47,505 nucleotides of DNA from positions 1 to 47,505 of the forward strand of contig JAGKSW010000068.1 of the NCBI GenBank assembly GCA_018993265.1, in the 5' to 3' direction. Shown one piece after another: positions 8,302 to 17,687 of the stretch. The stretch's first letter is position 1; every line of letters starts with the position of its first letter. This DNA is from Nostoc sp. TH1S01. GTDB lineage: Bacteria; Cyanobacteriota; Cyanobacteriia; Cyanobacteriales; Nostocaceae. Both the position numbers and the translations under genes were made by a program. The notes below the pieces were generated by a model. The model did no database searches. It saw nothing but the letters and a program-made list of their open reading frames with translations, and was not told the DNA's origin.

Positions 8302-11300
8302 ATGCCATCACTTTATCCTGTGGATTTACCTACTTTAGAGCAGGTAATGGAATGTTACCCCTTAACTGTGTTACCGGATACTCTGTTCGTTGATGTAATT
8401 GCTCTCATGAATCCGGTAAGCAGCAGTACAGTAGATTCTGCATCTGATTTTAGTAGTTGTGTTTTAGTAGTTGAGGAAAAAAACTTAGTGGGTATATTCA
8501 CCCTACGTGATGTAGTCAGGCTCACTGGCGCAGGGGTAGATTTATCCAGGTTAAAGATTTCCGAGGTGATGACTCAGCCAGTCATTAGCTTGACGCGGGC
8601 TGCGGCTCAAAATGCTCTCACCGCCTTAGCTTTCATGCGCCAACATCACATTCGCCATTTGCCTGTGGTAGATGAGCAAGGGCAATTGTTAGGCTTGATT
8701 ACTCAAGACAGAATACGTCAGGTAATCCAACCAGCGCATCTGCTGAAACTGCGATGTGTGACAGAGATGATGGTAACGGAAATTATTCATGCACTGCCAA
8801 CTACATCTGTGTTGGAATTATCGCAAATAATGAGCGATCGCCGCATCAGTTGCGTCGTCATTGTCGCCCCACAAGAAACAAAGTTGATTCCGGTGGGGAT
8901 AATCACCGAAAAAGATATTCTCAAAGTCCATTTACAGGGAATAGATATCGCTCAAACCCAGGTGCAAGCCGTAATGAGTACCCCGGTATTAAGTATCAGT
9001 TCTAGTGAATCTTTGTTGACTGTTCATCAGTTAATGCAAGAGCGAGGGGTACGACGGTTAGTCGTGGTGGGTGAACAAGGACAACTGCAAGGACTAGTGA
9101 CACAAACCAATCTCCTGCAAGTGCTTGATCCTGTAGAAATAGTCAACGTCATCCAAGCCTTACAAGCCAAAGTTGCAGAGCAAACAGTTCAACTTCAGCA
9201 AAGCAACCAGCAGTTAGAAGCAGAAATCAAACAACGCCGCCAAGTTGAGGAATCACTACGCCAAACTCAACAAGAATTAGAGTTGCGGGTGGTGGAAAGG
9301 ACAGCCGAACTGGTGCAAGCTAATGCACGTCTACAACAGCGTGAACAGCAGTTGCAAGCCTTGTTTGATCACGCTTTGGATGCGATCCTGATTGCAGATG
9401 ATGAGGGACGTTATGTAGATGTCAATGCAGCAGCTTGCGAATTATTTGGTGTATCTAGAGAAGAACTTTTAGGTTCCACAATAGCGGATTTTGCCGCACC
9501 CGAATTTAATTTTACCAAAGCTTGGCAACAGTTCCGTGAACAAGAACAAATGTCGGGTGAGTTTCTATTGCATCGTCCCAACGGTACAGTACGAGCAACA
9601 GAATTTGCGGCGGTTGCCAATTTTATACCACATCGCCATCTTTCCATCATCCGGGATGTGAGCGAACGGCAACAAGCTGAAGTAAATCTGCAAAACAGCG
9701 AGCAACGGCTACAAATCGCACTCTCAGCCAGCAACACAGGTATTTGGGACTGGAATCTGCAAACTAATGAGGTGGTTTGGTCTGAGAGTATGTGTTCTCT
9801 ATTTGATCTCGATCCCCAGACATTCAACAACAGGTTTGAATCATTTTTAAATTTCATCCACCCTGAAGACCGGGAATTTGTGGAACAATCTCTGATGCAG
9901 TCTATTGATCAGCATACCATCTGTAATATCGAGTTTCGGGTAGTATGGCTGGATGGTACAGTACACTGGGCACATGGCAAAGGAAGCGTCTTCTACGATG
10001 AAACTGGTCAGCCACTCCGGATGATTGGGGTGCATCAGGACATTACAGAACGCCAACAAGCTAAGGCAAATCTGCAAAAAAGTGAGCAACGGCTAAAACT
10101 AGCACTCTGGGCTGGTAATACTGGCACTTGGGACTGGGATTTGCAAACCAATGAAGTTATCTGGTCTGATCATCTGTTTTCTTTATTTGGTTTAACCCCT
10201 GATACGTTTGATGTCAGCTATGAAAATTTTTTAAATCAAATTGTCCATCCTGAAGACCGCGAACGGCTACATCAATCAGTTTTGCGAGCCATTGACCAGC
10301 AAGTACCCCATGATCTTGAATTCCGGTTTCTTTCCCCAGATGGTACAGTTGGTTGGGCATTGTGTAAAGGTCAAGTATTATACAACAAAACCACTGGTGA
10401 GCCACTCCAGATGATTGGGGTGAATATGGATATCACTGAACAAAAGCAACTAGAATTCAACCTCCAACAATCAGAAGCGAAGCTCAGAGATATCCTTAAC
10501 AGTTCAGCAATCTCAATAGCTCGTTTGCGCCTGTTTGCTAATCTTGATTGGGAATATGATTACCAATCAGCAGGATGTGAAGGCATCTTTGGTTACACTC
10601 AACAAGAAATGATGGATCAGTATTGCTGGAGGTCACGGGTGTTTCCAGAAGACCTGGAAAATATTTTCATGCCTGCCTTAGAAAATTTGTTGGCGGAAAC
10701 CACGGTGACAATACAGTATCGTTTTTATCACAAGAATGGTAGTCTACGCTGGATTTCCGGGACTTTTACATCTCGATATGATGAAGTCGCAAATTGCTGG
10801 ATAGTCACAGTTGCGGACACAGACATCACTGAACGCAAACAAGCACAAGAGAAAATTCAAGAACAAGCAGCTTTAATTGATATCGCCACCGATGCTATTT
10901 TTGTCCGTGATTTAGAAAACCGCATTTTGTTCTGGAGTCAAGGGGCTGAATGCTTGTATGGCTGGACAGCAGAGGAAAGCTTGGGTAAAAAAGCCCATGA
11001 AATATTCTACAGAGAATCATTATCGCAACTCGAAGTAGGTTTACAAACTACTATCGAACAAGGTGCTTGGCAAGGTGAGTTAGAACAAGTCACTAAAAGT
11101 GGTAGAGAAATTATTGTTGCTAGTCGGTGGACACTGGTAAACAATCAATTTGGCGAACCCCAATCCATCTTAGTAGTTAACACCGACATCACCGAGAAAA
11201 AACAACTAGAGCAACAATTTTACCGCGCTCAAAGGTTGGAAAGTATAGGAACTCTCGCCAGTGGCATTGCCCACGACCTTAACAACGTCTTTGCTCCCAT

Positions 11301-12354
11301 TATGATGATTGCTCAACTGTTGCCTGCCAGATGCAAAAGTGTGGATGCACGGACTCAAGAACTGTTTAAAACTTTAGCAACTAGCTCAAAGCGTGGAGCT
11401 GATTTAGTGAAGCAAATTCTTACCTTTGCCCGTGGTACAGAAGGTCAACGCATCCTGCTGCAACCTGGACATTTGCTCAAAGAATTGGTCAAAGTCATCA
11501 AACAGACATTTCCGAAATCCATTGACATCCGTGCTGACATTCCCACAAATACACTCTGGATGGTCAAAGCCGATCCCACTCAAATAGAGCAAGTATTCAT
11601 GAATCTGGCAGTCAATGCCCGTGATGCCATGCCCAATGGTGGGATACTCAAAATCACTGCCGAAAATCGTATGATTGACACAACCTATGCCCGAATGCAC
11701 CTGGACGCTCATGCAGGGGACTACATTGTTGTCACTGTCTCAGATACCGGGACGGGAATTCCGCCAGAATTTTTGGAGCGGATATTTGATCCATTTTTTA
11801 CTACAAAAGAAGTTGGTAAAGGTACAGGGCTAGGACTATCAACGGTTTTAGGTATCGTCAAGAATCATGAAGGTTTTATCAACGTATTAAGTGAGGTAGG
11901 TAAAGGCACAGAATTTCAAGTGTTCTTACTCAGAGGAGAAGGCACAGCAACCGAGGCAGAAATGGAGGCAGAACTGCCCAGAGGTAACGGGGAGTTGATT
12001 TTGGTTGTAGATGATGAAGCCGTCGTCCAAAAAACCATACAGGAAACCCTAGAAGATTATAATTACAAAACCCTAGTGGCTAATGATGGTATTGAGGCGA
12101 TCGCTCTCTATGTTGAATATCAACCAGAAATCAGTGCCGTCTTGCTAGATATGCTCATGCCCAACATGGACGGATTAACCGCTATCCGCACTTTACGCAC
12201 CATAAACCCCAACGTCAAGATTATTGCCTCTAGTGGCTTACCCGCCAACGAGCAAAAAGCGATCACTGCTGGTGCAAACAAATTTCTCTTTAAGCCCTAC
12301 ACAACCACAGATTTATTGACTACTCTATCGGATGTAATCGGGATTAAAGAATAG
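8302..12354 (+). CDS. Hybrid sensor kinase: 4 CBS, coiled coil, 5 PAS, HisKA, HATPase, receiver
   Basis: 1350 residues with no membrane segment. Order: four CBS motifs (about 10-275) in two Bateman pairs, which in other proteins bind adenosine nucleotides; a Q/E-rich coiled coil (about 280-350); five PAS/PAC units (about 350-460, 470-590, 597-715, 728-850, 855-970), two of them sharing GNTGTWDW/SNTGIWDW starts; a dimerisation domain with phospho-acceptor H991 in IAHDLNN; an HATPase with N-box NLAVNARD and G-boxes DTGTGIPPEF and GKGTGLGLST (NtrB-like); and a C-terminal receiver with acceptor D1283 (LLDMLMP). The stacked PAS domains make the stimulus unpredictable. It shares its quad-CBS front end with the kinase at 20424-24077. 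No output regulator is adjacent. Confidence 0.93.
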   Translation: MPSLYPVDLPTLEQVMECYPLTVLPDTLFVDVIALMNPVSSSTVDSASDFSSCVLVVEEKNLVGIFTLRDVVRLTGAGVDLSRLKISEVMTQPVISLTRAAAQNALTALAFMRQHHIRHLPVVDEQGQLLGLITQDRIRQVIQPAHLLKLRCVTEMMVTEIIHALPTTSVLELSQIMSDRRISCVVIVAPQETKLIPVGIITEKDILKVHLQGIDIAQTQVQAVMSTPVLSISSSESLLTVHQLMQERGVRRLVVVGEQGQLQGLVTQTNLLQVLDPVEIVNVIQALQAKVAEQTVQLQQSNQQLEAEIKQRRQVEESLRQTQQELELRVVERTAELVQANARLQQREQQLQALFDHALDAILIADDEGRYVDVNAAACELFGVSREELLGSTIADFAAPEFNFTKAWQQFREQEQMSGEFLLHRPNGTVRATEFAAVANFIPHRHLSIIRDVSERQQAEVNLQNSEQRLQIALSASNTGIWDWNLQTNEVVWSESMCSLFDLDPQTFNNRFESFLNFIHPEDREFVEQSLMQSIDQHTICNIEFRVVWLDGTVHWAHGKGSVFYDETGQPLRMIGVHQDITERQQAKANLQKSEQRLKLALWAGNTGTWDWDLQTNEVIWSDHLFSLFGLTPDTFDVSYENFLNQIVHPEDRERLHQSVLRAIDQQVPHDLEFRFLSPDGTVGWALCKGQVLYNKTTGEPLQMIGVNMDITEQKQLEFNLQQSEAKLRDILNSSAISIARLRLFANLDWEYDYQSAGCEGIFGYTQQEMMDQYCWRSRVFPEDLENIFMPALENLLAETTVTIQYRFYHKNGSLRWISGTFTSRYDEVANCWIVTVADTDITERKQAQEKIQEQAALIDIATDAIFVRDLENRILFWSQGAECLYGWTAEESLGKKAHEIFYRESLSQLEVGLQTTIEQGAWQGELEQVTKSGREIIVASRWTLVNNQFGEPQSILVVNTDITEKKQLEQQFYRAQRLESIGTLASGIAHDLNNVFAPIMMIAQLLPARCKSVDARTQELFKTLATSSKRGADLVKQILTFARGTEGQRILLQPGHLLKELVKVIKQTFPKSIDIRADIPTNTLWMVKADPTQIEQVFMNLAVNARDAMPNGGILKITAENRMIDTTYARMHLDAHAGDYIVVTVSDTGTGIPPEFLERIFDPFFTTKEVGKGTGLGLSTVLGIVKNHEGFINVLSEVGKGTEFQVFLLRGEGTATEAEMEAELPRGNGELILVVDDEAVVQKTIQETLEDYNYKTLVANDGIEAIALYVEYQPEISAVLLDMLMPNMDGLTAIRTLRTINPNVKIIASSGLPANEQKAITAGANKFLFKPYTTTDLLTTLSDVIGIKE

Positions 12355-12652
12355 AACATTGCTTACTTGCAAAATGCCTTACATCTAAGGGGCTGATCAA
12401 AAAGCTACAAAGCTTTTACACAAGATACTTGCAATTACGCTATTTTCTCAAAAATGATTAAGAATTCTATTTAAGCCCCGACTGTGAAACTGAGTTGCGA
12501 AAGGATGGCTCTCAAAAGCATTGATTTATCAGGGTGTGACCAGTATTAGTAATAAATTCAGGGTGGAATTTGCTTACTTTTAGGGCATTGTAATTATCGT
12601 TTGCCTTGGGGCGATCGCTTGATTAACTGTTTGTAATAGTAACGCGATCGCC

Positions 12653-13615
12653 TTAACTTACAGGCACTTGTTTCAACTCCAATTCCCGCCGTCGTGGGAC
12701 ATCATAAGTCATAAAATCATAAGCCATATCTGTCTTGGGAAAAATCGCCCGCGCTTCCTGAAGCAAATCTTTCAATTCTATGGGGTTCCCAGGAGCGTAG
12801 CGAGGACTAAAATGAGTCATGATTAACCGATGGGAACCAGCTGCTAAAGCTGTTTGTGCTGCCATTGTAGTTGTCGAATGTAATCTTTGAAAAGCCATCT
12901 CTGCGTCTTGATGGGCAAAGGTAGCTTCGTGAATTAACACATCCGCATCTTTAGCTAATTCTACTGCGCCTTCTGTATAAATTGTATCTGTACAGTAAGC
13001 TATTTTGCGGCCAATTTCTGTAGGGCCGCAAAGTTCAGTACCGTGAATCACTCTCCCATCGTCCAAGGTGACTGTTTCACCCCGTTTGAGTTGACCGTAA
13101 ATCCTACCAGGCGGAATTTGCAGTGCTTTGGCTTTTTCGATATCAAAACGTCCGGCGCGGTCTTTTTCTGCAACCCGAAAACCAAATGCTGTAATGCGAT
13201 GATGCAACTGGCCACAGGTGACAGTAAATTCCTGATCTTCGTAAATTACTCCCGGACGGATAACATGAACTTTAATCGGGTAAGAAAAGTGTGTATGAGA
13301 ATATCTTGATGCCGATTGGATATATTCATTTAATCCCGGCGGCCCGTAAATATCAATTCTGTCAACATTGCCGGCTAAACCACAACTAGCCAACAGACCC
13401 ATCAAGCCAAAAATATGGTCGCCGTGCAAGTGTGTAATAAAAATTCGGGAAAGTTGACTAATTTTTAGGTCACTCCGCAAAATTTGGTGTTGAGTACCTT
13501 CACCACAATCGAATAACCACAGTTCTGCCCTTTGGGGTAATCTTAGGGCGACACTAGAAACATTACGCGATCGCGTCGGTACACCGGAACTTGTCCCTAA
13601 AAATGTTATCTGCAC
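12653..13615 (-). CDS. rnz: Ribonuclease Z (tRNA 3'-processing endonuclease)
   Basis: 320 residues, the usual length of short-form RNase Z. The metallo-beta-lactamase zinc motif HLHGDH is at residues 62-67, preceded by the FDCGEGTQHQ strand. Further ligand regions are visible: YCTDTIYTEGA, DVLIHEATF and the late histidine in MTHFSPRY. RNase Z cleaves pre-tRNA after the discriminator base to remove 3' trailers. It starts with MQITFLGTSSG, the normal N terminus. A pair of inverted HIP1 octamers lies just beyond its stop (about 12611-12652) and may form a terminator stem. It is monocistronic here. Confidence 0.95.
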   Translation of the reverse strand: MQITFLGTSSGVPTRSRNVSSVALRLPQRAELWLFDCGEGTQHQILRSDLKISQLSRIFITHLHGDHIFGLMGLLASCGLAGNVDRIDIYGPPGLNEYIQSASRYSHTHFSYPIKVHVIRPGVIYEDQEFTVTCGQLHHRITAFGFRVAEKDRAGRFDIEKAKALQIPPGRIYGQLKRGETVTLDDGRVIHGTELCGPTEIGRKIAYCTDTIYTEGAVELAKDADVLIHEATFAHQDAEMAFQRLHSTTTMAAQTALAAGSHRLIMTHFSPRYAPGNPIELKDLLQEARAIFPKTDMAYDFMTYDVPRRRELELKQVPVS

Positions 13616-13976
13616 AGCGTTTTTTTTGTTTCCCTATTGCTGATTTTGGCTCTTTATTCTATATGGTGACATAACAGAATACATAATACAGAATCCAGAA
13701 GTCAGAATTGTGAGAGAGATTGATAATGTGTACTCTTATACCAATTTAATCTGAAGCTTTACCTCTAAACCCTGTAGAGACGTTGTATACAACGTCTCTA
13801 CAACAACTGATAAATTGCATCTTCCTCAAGAAATGATATCAGACTATCAAAATTTCTCTCTGAGATCCTGATTAATTCATACTTTTGAATTCTGAATTCT
13901 GACTCCTGAATTCTGATATAAAAATACCGCAGTTTTTATGATAAACCACGGTTACAAGCCTTTTGAAATCAATTGC
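13616..13976. other. Repeat-rich spacer upstream of rnz
   Basis: 360 bp without a gene, containing the rnz promoter region, two copies of GAATTC/CAGAAT palindromic repeats (about 13675-13712 and 13886-13918) and the 30-bp palindrome at 13773-13802. The IS at 13982 begins just after it. Confidence 0.5.
13773..13802. repeat. 30-bp perfect palindrome
   Basis: Each half reads TGTAGAGACGTTGTA or its complement, so the 30 bases are a perfect inverted repeat with no loop. It is a dispersed palindrome of a kind frequent in Nostocales spacers. It could form a cruciform or, if transcribed, a hairpin, but has no T tail. Confidence 0.8.
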
Positions 13977-13981
13977 CTAAC

Positions 13982-15433
13982 CAATACCTTAGCCAATTTA
14001 CGAGGGTTCAACGCCTGTGGAAAGGGGATGAATACGTCCCAGAGAAGTAAGCTTGGCAAAAATTTGCGCTAATAAAATAGGCTCAGGCTTTTGAGGAAGT
14101 ATTTTTAGCATTTCACGGACATATCGAAAACCACGGTAATAAGCTTTCAGGTCAATAATGCCAGAACCAGGATTATGTTTACGGAAATCAGCCAGAAGAT
14201 GATGGGATAAATTAACCATGAAGAATGCAAGATTAGCCGCATTAGTCACAGCAGTTTGGCTCAAATTCATAAAATCCTCTAAACCCCAAAACTGCTTGGC
14301 ATCACGAAAATTAAACTCGATTTGAAAACGTAGCTTGTAGTAGTCAATAATCTTATCAGCCTTCAAATCTAAGTCACTGGAAAATAAAATTACATGGCTA
14401 CGAGCCTGAGTTTTAAGATGAGTTTTGACCAAAATAACTACATTTAAAGCCTGGGCAAATTCTTTGTGAAGAAGAGTGGCTTGATAAATATCAGTTTGAA
14501 TTTCGTCCTCAATATCACTTTTGCACAAGTATTTGTTAGATAGATTACTATAGTCTAGTTTGTCACCGTACTTACGACGAGAACGTTTATTCGAGTCAGG
14601 ATTTTCATAAGGAATATATAATGCTGAATCATGGCGCAACTTGGAAATTATATGCAAGTTAACTTGTCGTGCCATCTGTAAAGCATTGTTGTTACCAAAG
14701 TGACTATCTACTACCAAGTACGTCAAGGGTATAAAGTTAGCCACTAGCTTGAATAGTGAGTTAATCATCTTTTTAATTAGCAATAGTTCAGAGGTTAATA
14801 TCACTTCAGTTTTCTTTTTATTTTTACTGCCTTTTGGTCGTCCCCTTCCACGTTTTTCTTTGGTTTTTACTTTTTTGATTGCCGAGGTACTATTTATTTG
14901 GACATTATTTTTGATTACCTGTTCTATTCCAATCGGAAATGACTCCCTTCTTTCTACGCTTACTAATGACAATACAAAGAAAGATAAACCATTAATTGGT
15001 TTACTAGACAGGCTAGAAAAAAATCTATCTACCCCGTAAGTTTGCTTACCCGATTTACTGACTACAACTTCATCTCCTGCAAGCAAGTACACATCATTTT
15101 CTCGCCACAAATATTTCCGAAAAAACAACCAAAACAATGTTGCCCAAGGTATGACTGTAGAAAAAAATCTCCCCATTGTCCGATAGCTACCGCCATCACC
15201 TGTCCAACGGGCAATTCCCAACATAGTGACTCGCCCGCTCATTGCTAACATCGCAATGATTATTTGGTTCAACTGACGCATCGTCGTAGCGTTTATCTGC
15301 GGCAAGAGGCATTGCAGGAGTGGTAAGATATCGGGCATGGGTTGATTGTGGCTTTTGAGTTGTCGTTTGGGAAGACAATAACTCTACTACATCAGCCCTC
15401 TCTCTTCACCCTCTGATTTTGGCTAAGGTATTG
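13982..15433 (-). mobile_element. Intact insertion sequence (IS4-superfamily), 1452 bp
   Basis: Both ends carry a perfect 15-bp inverted repeat, CAATACCTTAGCCAA (13982-13996), with its complement at 15419-15433. The flanking pentamer CTAAC is present on both sides (13977-13981 and 15434-15438) as a target-site duplication. One transposase gene fills the element and its stop abuts the left repeat. An intact frame, perfect ends and an exact duplication point to a recent, possibly still active, insertion. It landed in the spacer about 10 bp beyond the stop of the hypothetical gene at 15444 and interrupted no gene. Confidence 0.9.
13998..15338 (-). CDS. DDE transposase of the IS
   Basis: 446 residues. 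The DDE residues can be placed: the first D in LLAGDEVVVSK, the second in YLVVDSHFGNN, and E in the C-terminal YKLRFQIEFNFRDAKQ block, which follows the Y-R-E-K pattern of IS4-type transposases. A basic stretch (KTKEKRGRGRPKGSKNKKK) near residue 160 contains an AT-hook-like GRGRPKGS core. The frame is uninterrupted. The exact IS family needs a comparison I cannot run. Confidence 0.88.
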   Translation of the reverse strand: MPDILPLLQCLLPQINATTMRQLNQIIIAMLAMSGRVTMLGIARWTGDGGSYRTMGRFFSTVIPWATLFWLFFRKYLWRENDVYLLAGDEVVVSKSGKQTYGVDRFFSSLSSKPINGLSFFVLSLVSVERRESFPIGIEQVIKNNVQINSTSAIKKVKTKEKRGRGRPKGSKNKKKTEVILTSELLLIKKMINSLFKLVANFIPLTYLVVDSHFGNNNALQMARQVNLHIISKLRHDSALYIPYENPDSNKRSRRKYGDKLDYSNLSNKYLCKSDIEDEIQTDIYQATLLHKEFAQALNVVILVKTHLKTQARSHVILFSSDLDLKADKIIDYYKLRFQIEFNFRDAKQFWGLEDFMNLSQTAVTNAANLAFFMVNLSHHLLADFRKHNPGSGIIDLKAYYRGFRYVREMLKILPQKPEPILLAQIFAKLTSLGRIHPLSTGVEPS

Positions 15434-15443
15434 CTAACGAAGT

Positions 15444-15875
15444 TTATTTACTTTTCGCGGAAAGATTTTCTAAAAGGCGATCGCGGATTCCCAGGAGTCT
15501 GGCTTGATTATCAATTGCCGAGCGTGGTGCTGGTAAATCAGTATTCGGCCAACCAGGTAAATCGCTGCATGGGCAAGCTTCTGCGGGCATTCCTACGTTT
15601 CTCATCGGAACCGGCATATTGCAACGGCTACAAGGCGATACTTCCCATGCAGATGTCAGCAATTCTGCAATGGTTTCGCGAGTGCCTTCTAGATAACAAT
15701 CGCCCGATTCTGGCGAGATAATTTTCTGCCAACACTCTTCAAATTCGTGGCTATAGTGATCGCCTCTATATACAGGTTGAGGCAACAAGCTTGCTACCCC
15801 ATTACCGATCACTATTCTCTTACCCAACTGAAACCAGTAGGCGAGATATTTTTTTACATCTTCTGTGTTTGCCAT
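15444..15875 (-). CDS. Conserved hypothetical protein
   Basis: About 143 residues from ATG at 15875 (an in-frame ATG at 15890 would add five). I do not recognise a named family. Visible: a start with DVKKYLAYWFQLGKRIVI, the phrase GDHYSHEFEECWQKI, and five cysteines including CSRCNMPVP and CPCSD, suggesting a possible metal site. No membrane segment. The base composition and HIP1 use are like the neighbours, so it is probably native. The IS inserted just after its stop, leaving the frame whole but probably changing transcription termination. Confidence 0.7.
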   Translation of the reverse strand: MANTEDVKKYLAYWFQLGKRIVIGNGVASLLPQPVYRGDHYSHEFEECWQKIISPESGDCYLEGTRETIAELLTSAWEVSPCSRCNMPVPMRNVGMPAEACPCSDLPGWPNTDLPAPRSAIDNQARLLGIRDRLLENLSAKSK

Positions 15876-16004
15876 ACCATGATTGTACATTCGGCATGAG
15901 GAGACTTGCTTGGTGTATGGTATTAATTTTCTATTAAAAATTTGACCATCTACAGATAGAAAAAATAATAATCAAGTTCTCTTAATTTTTCTTAAATTTA
16001 TTCG

Positions 16005-16562
16005 TTACAATTCCTCATCTATTGCTTTTGGCAGTGGTGTACCTAACACACTCAAATTCAATACATGACCCGCAGCCACAAGATAAACGGTGTCACAGAC
16101 AGTACCTAATTGACGCACCAAAGAACCCAGGCGATCGCGGAATTGTCTGCCGATAGGGTAAGCTGGAACAACACCCCAACCGACTTCTTCAGCGACAAAT
16201 AGCATATCGGCAGCTACTAGTTGTACTGTGTCTAAAAACTCTGCAACTGTATTTTGCCAACTAACTTCATCCTGGTCTAAAAAATTAGTTACCCAAGTTC
16301 CCAAAGAATCAACTAACAAACAACTATGCGGTTTAGCATCAGCCAAGGTAGCTGATAATTCTATTGGTACTGCCAAAGTTAGCCAATTTTGGGGACGGCG
16401 TTGTTGATGTGCCAAAATACGTTTTTGCCACTCTATATCGGCAGGATTTTCTGTGGCAGTGGCGACATAAACAACTTGTTTACCTGACTGCTTGGCTAAG
16501 TATTCTGCCCATTCGCTTTTTCCCGACCGAGCAGCACCCGTAATTAAAATGACTTTACCCAC
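16005..16562 (-). CDS. cobU: Adenosylcobinamide kinase / adenosylcobinamide-phosphate guanylyltransferase
   Basis: 185 residues, the family's normal size. The Walker A loop GAARSGKS is at residues 9-16 and is followed by EWAEYLAKQSGKQVVYVATA, the typical CobU/CobP start. Later conserved parts are LLVDSLGTWVTN, VAEEVGWGVVPAYPIGRQFRD and VYLVAAG. The enzyme phosphorylates adenosylcobinamide and then transfers GMP to give adenosyl-GDP-cobinamide, a late step in nucleotide-loop assembly of cobalamin. It is a single gene here, divergent from the hypothetical gene at 16741, with no cob neighbours. I see no cobalamin riboswitch in the 178 bp upstream. Confidence 0.94.
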   Translation of the reverse strand: MGKVILITGAARSGKSEWAEYLAKQSGKQVVYVATATENPADIEWQKRILAHQQRRPQNWLTLAVPIELSATLADAKPHSCLLVDSLGTWVTNFLDQDEVSWQNTVAEFLDTVQLVAADMLFVAEEVGWGVVPAYPIGRQFRDRLGSLVRQLGTVCDTVYLVAAGHVLNLSVLGTPLPKAIDEEL

Positions 16563-16740
16563 AGATTTTTCCTAATACCTTAAGACGATAATTTTGAGTT
16601 TGTTTGTTGCAAATATCTTTTAAGAGATAAAATTAGCACCAGCATTAATTTGTGCCAAAATTGGCAAAAGTTAAAACTCCCAACAACCCTTTGTGAATGA
16701 TTAAACACCACAAAAGGCAGCAAACTCACAGGATATGCTT

Positions 16741-17553
16741 ATGAAAACAGGGCTAAAACGGATTGAGGCAACTTTACACGATCTAGGAAATCGAGACAAT
16801 GCAACGGTCGAAGCAGGAGATTCGCCAAAGCAGCCAGTATCTTTTAGAATTAGTGTTTCTGCCAAAGCAGCTACCCCAGATGTAGATACATCTGATGATG
16901 AGACAGTCTCATCAGAATTCACAGACAACCTAGAGATCAATTCTGAAAATGACAGCACTGTTGAACAGCATTTATTTTCGGAACATCCTGCTGTAGATAC
17001 ATTTTCCGCCAAAGATACAGGTAATAAAACTCCCAGCCTACCCAAGTTTAAAACTCCTAGCTTTAGCAACCATCGCCACGGAGCAAACCCGGCCTTAGCC
17101 ATGAATTTGCTGCAAGAAATTCAAATTCATGTAGCTGGTTGGCAGCAAGAACTGCAAAATATCCTGCAACAAATCCAAGACCTTTATTTAGAAGGGCCGA
17201 TAGTTAATGGTTGGTTAGAATCCAATCCCAAAGAACCAGAACAACCAGGAACTGCCACACTGCGCCACGCCGAAGTTGACCGCCTGATTAACTATGTAGA
17301 AGAACTCTGCACAACTGGTGCTAAAGACGCTCATCAATTTTCGCGGACAGGATATCGGCTGTGTGGCTTGGATGGATCTGGTAAAGTTTGGTCACGTCCC
17401 TGTCCACCCGATCAGGTAGCAACAGTTAGTATGGCGATCGCGCGTCATCAAAAGCTACGTCAACTATTAGGACGCAAACAATATCTAGAAACGCGCTTGA
17501 GTCAGCTAGCAGAAACTCTCGTAGTTTTACACAGCCATATTCAACAAGCTTAA
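16741..17553 (+). CDS. Hypothetical protein with acidic linker and helical C terminus
   Basis: 270 residues. I chose ATG at 16741 over the one two codons earlier because AGGA lies seven bases ahead of it. The first 100 residues are low-complexity, acidic and Ser/Thr-rich (for example TSDDETVSSEF), likely disordered. From about residue 115 the protein is helical, with QEIQIHVAGWQQELQNILQQ then GPIVNGWLES, and a later RTGYRLCGLDGSGKVWSRPCP segment with two cysteines. It ends in a coiled-coil-like region (RHQKLRQLLGRKQYLETRLS). I do not recognise the family. No signal peptide or membrane helix. It stands alone between cobU and the glycosyltransferase genes. Confidence 0.75.
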   Translation: MKTGLKRIEATLHDLGNRDNATVEAGDSPKQPVSFRISVSAKAATPDVDTSDDETVSSEFTDNLEINSENDSTVEQHLFSEHPAVDTFSAKDTGNKTPSLPKFKTPSFSNHRHGANPALAMNLLQEIQIHVAGWQQELQNILQQIQDLYLEGPIVNGWLESNPKEPEQPGTATLRHAEVDRLINYVEELCTTGAKDAHQFSRTGYRLCGLDGSGKVWSRPCPPDQVATVSMAIARHQKLRQLLGRKQYLETRLSQLAETLVVLHSHIQQA

Positions 17554-17687
17554 AGAATTAAAGACGATTTCCGAATAAACGCGGTTGGTGGGTTGGAATT
17601 TTTTGTTATAGATTAGCACTGAGCAGGCGACCGTTGGATAGAAGACTGTAATCTAAAATCCAAGGGTAACAACTTAAATTTAATCCT

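Noticed and set aside
15419-15721. 100-codon plus-strand frame opposite the 15444 gene
   Set aside because: It starts inside the IS inverted repeat and is antisense to the better-supported minus-strand gene.
16701-17102. 133-codon minus-strand frame opposite the 16741 gene
   Set aside because: Antisense shadow over a low-complexity coding region; no motif and no start signal.
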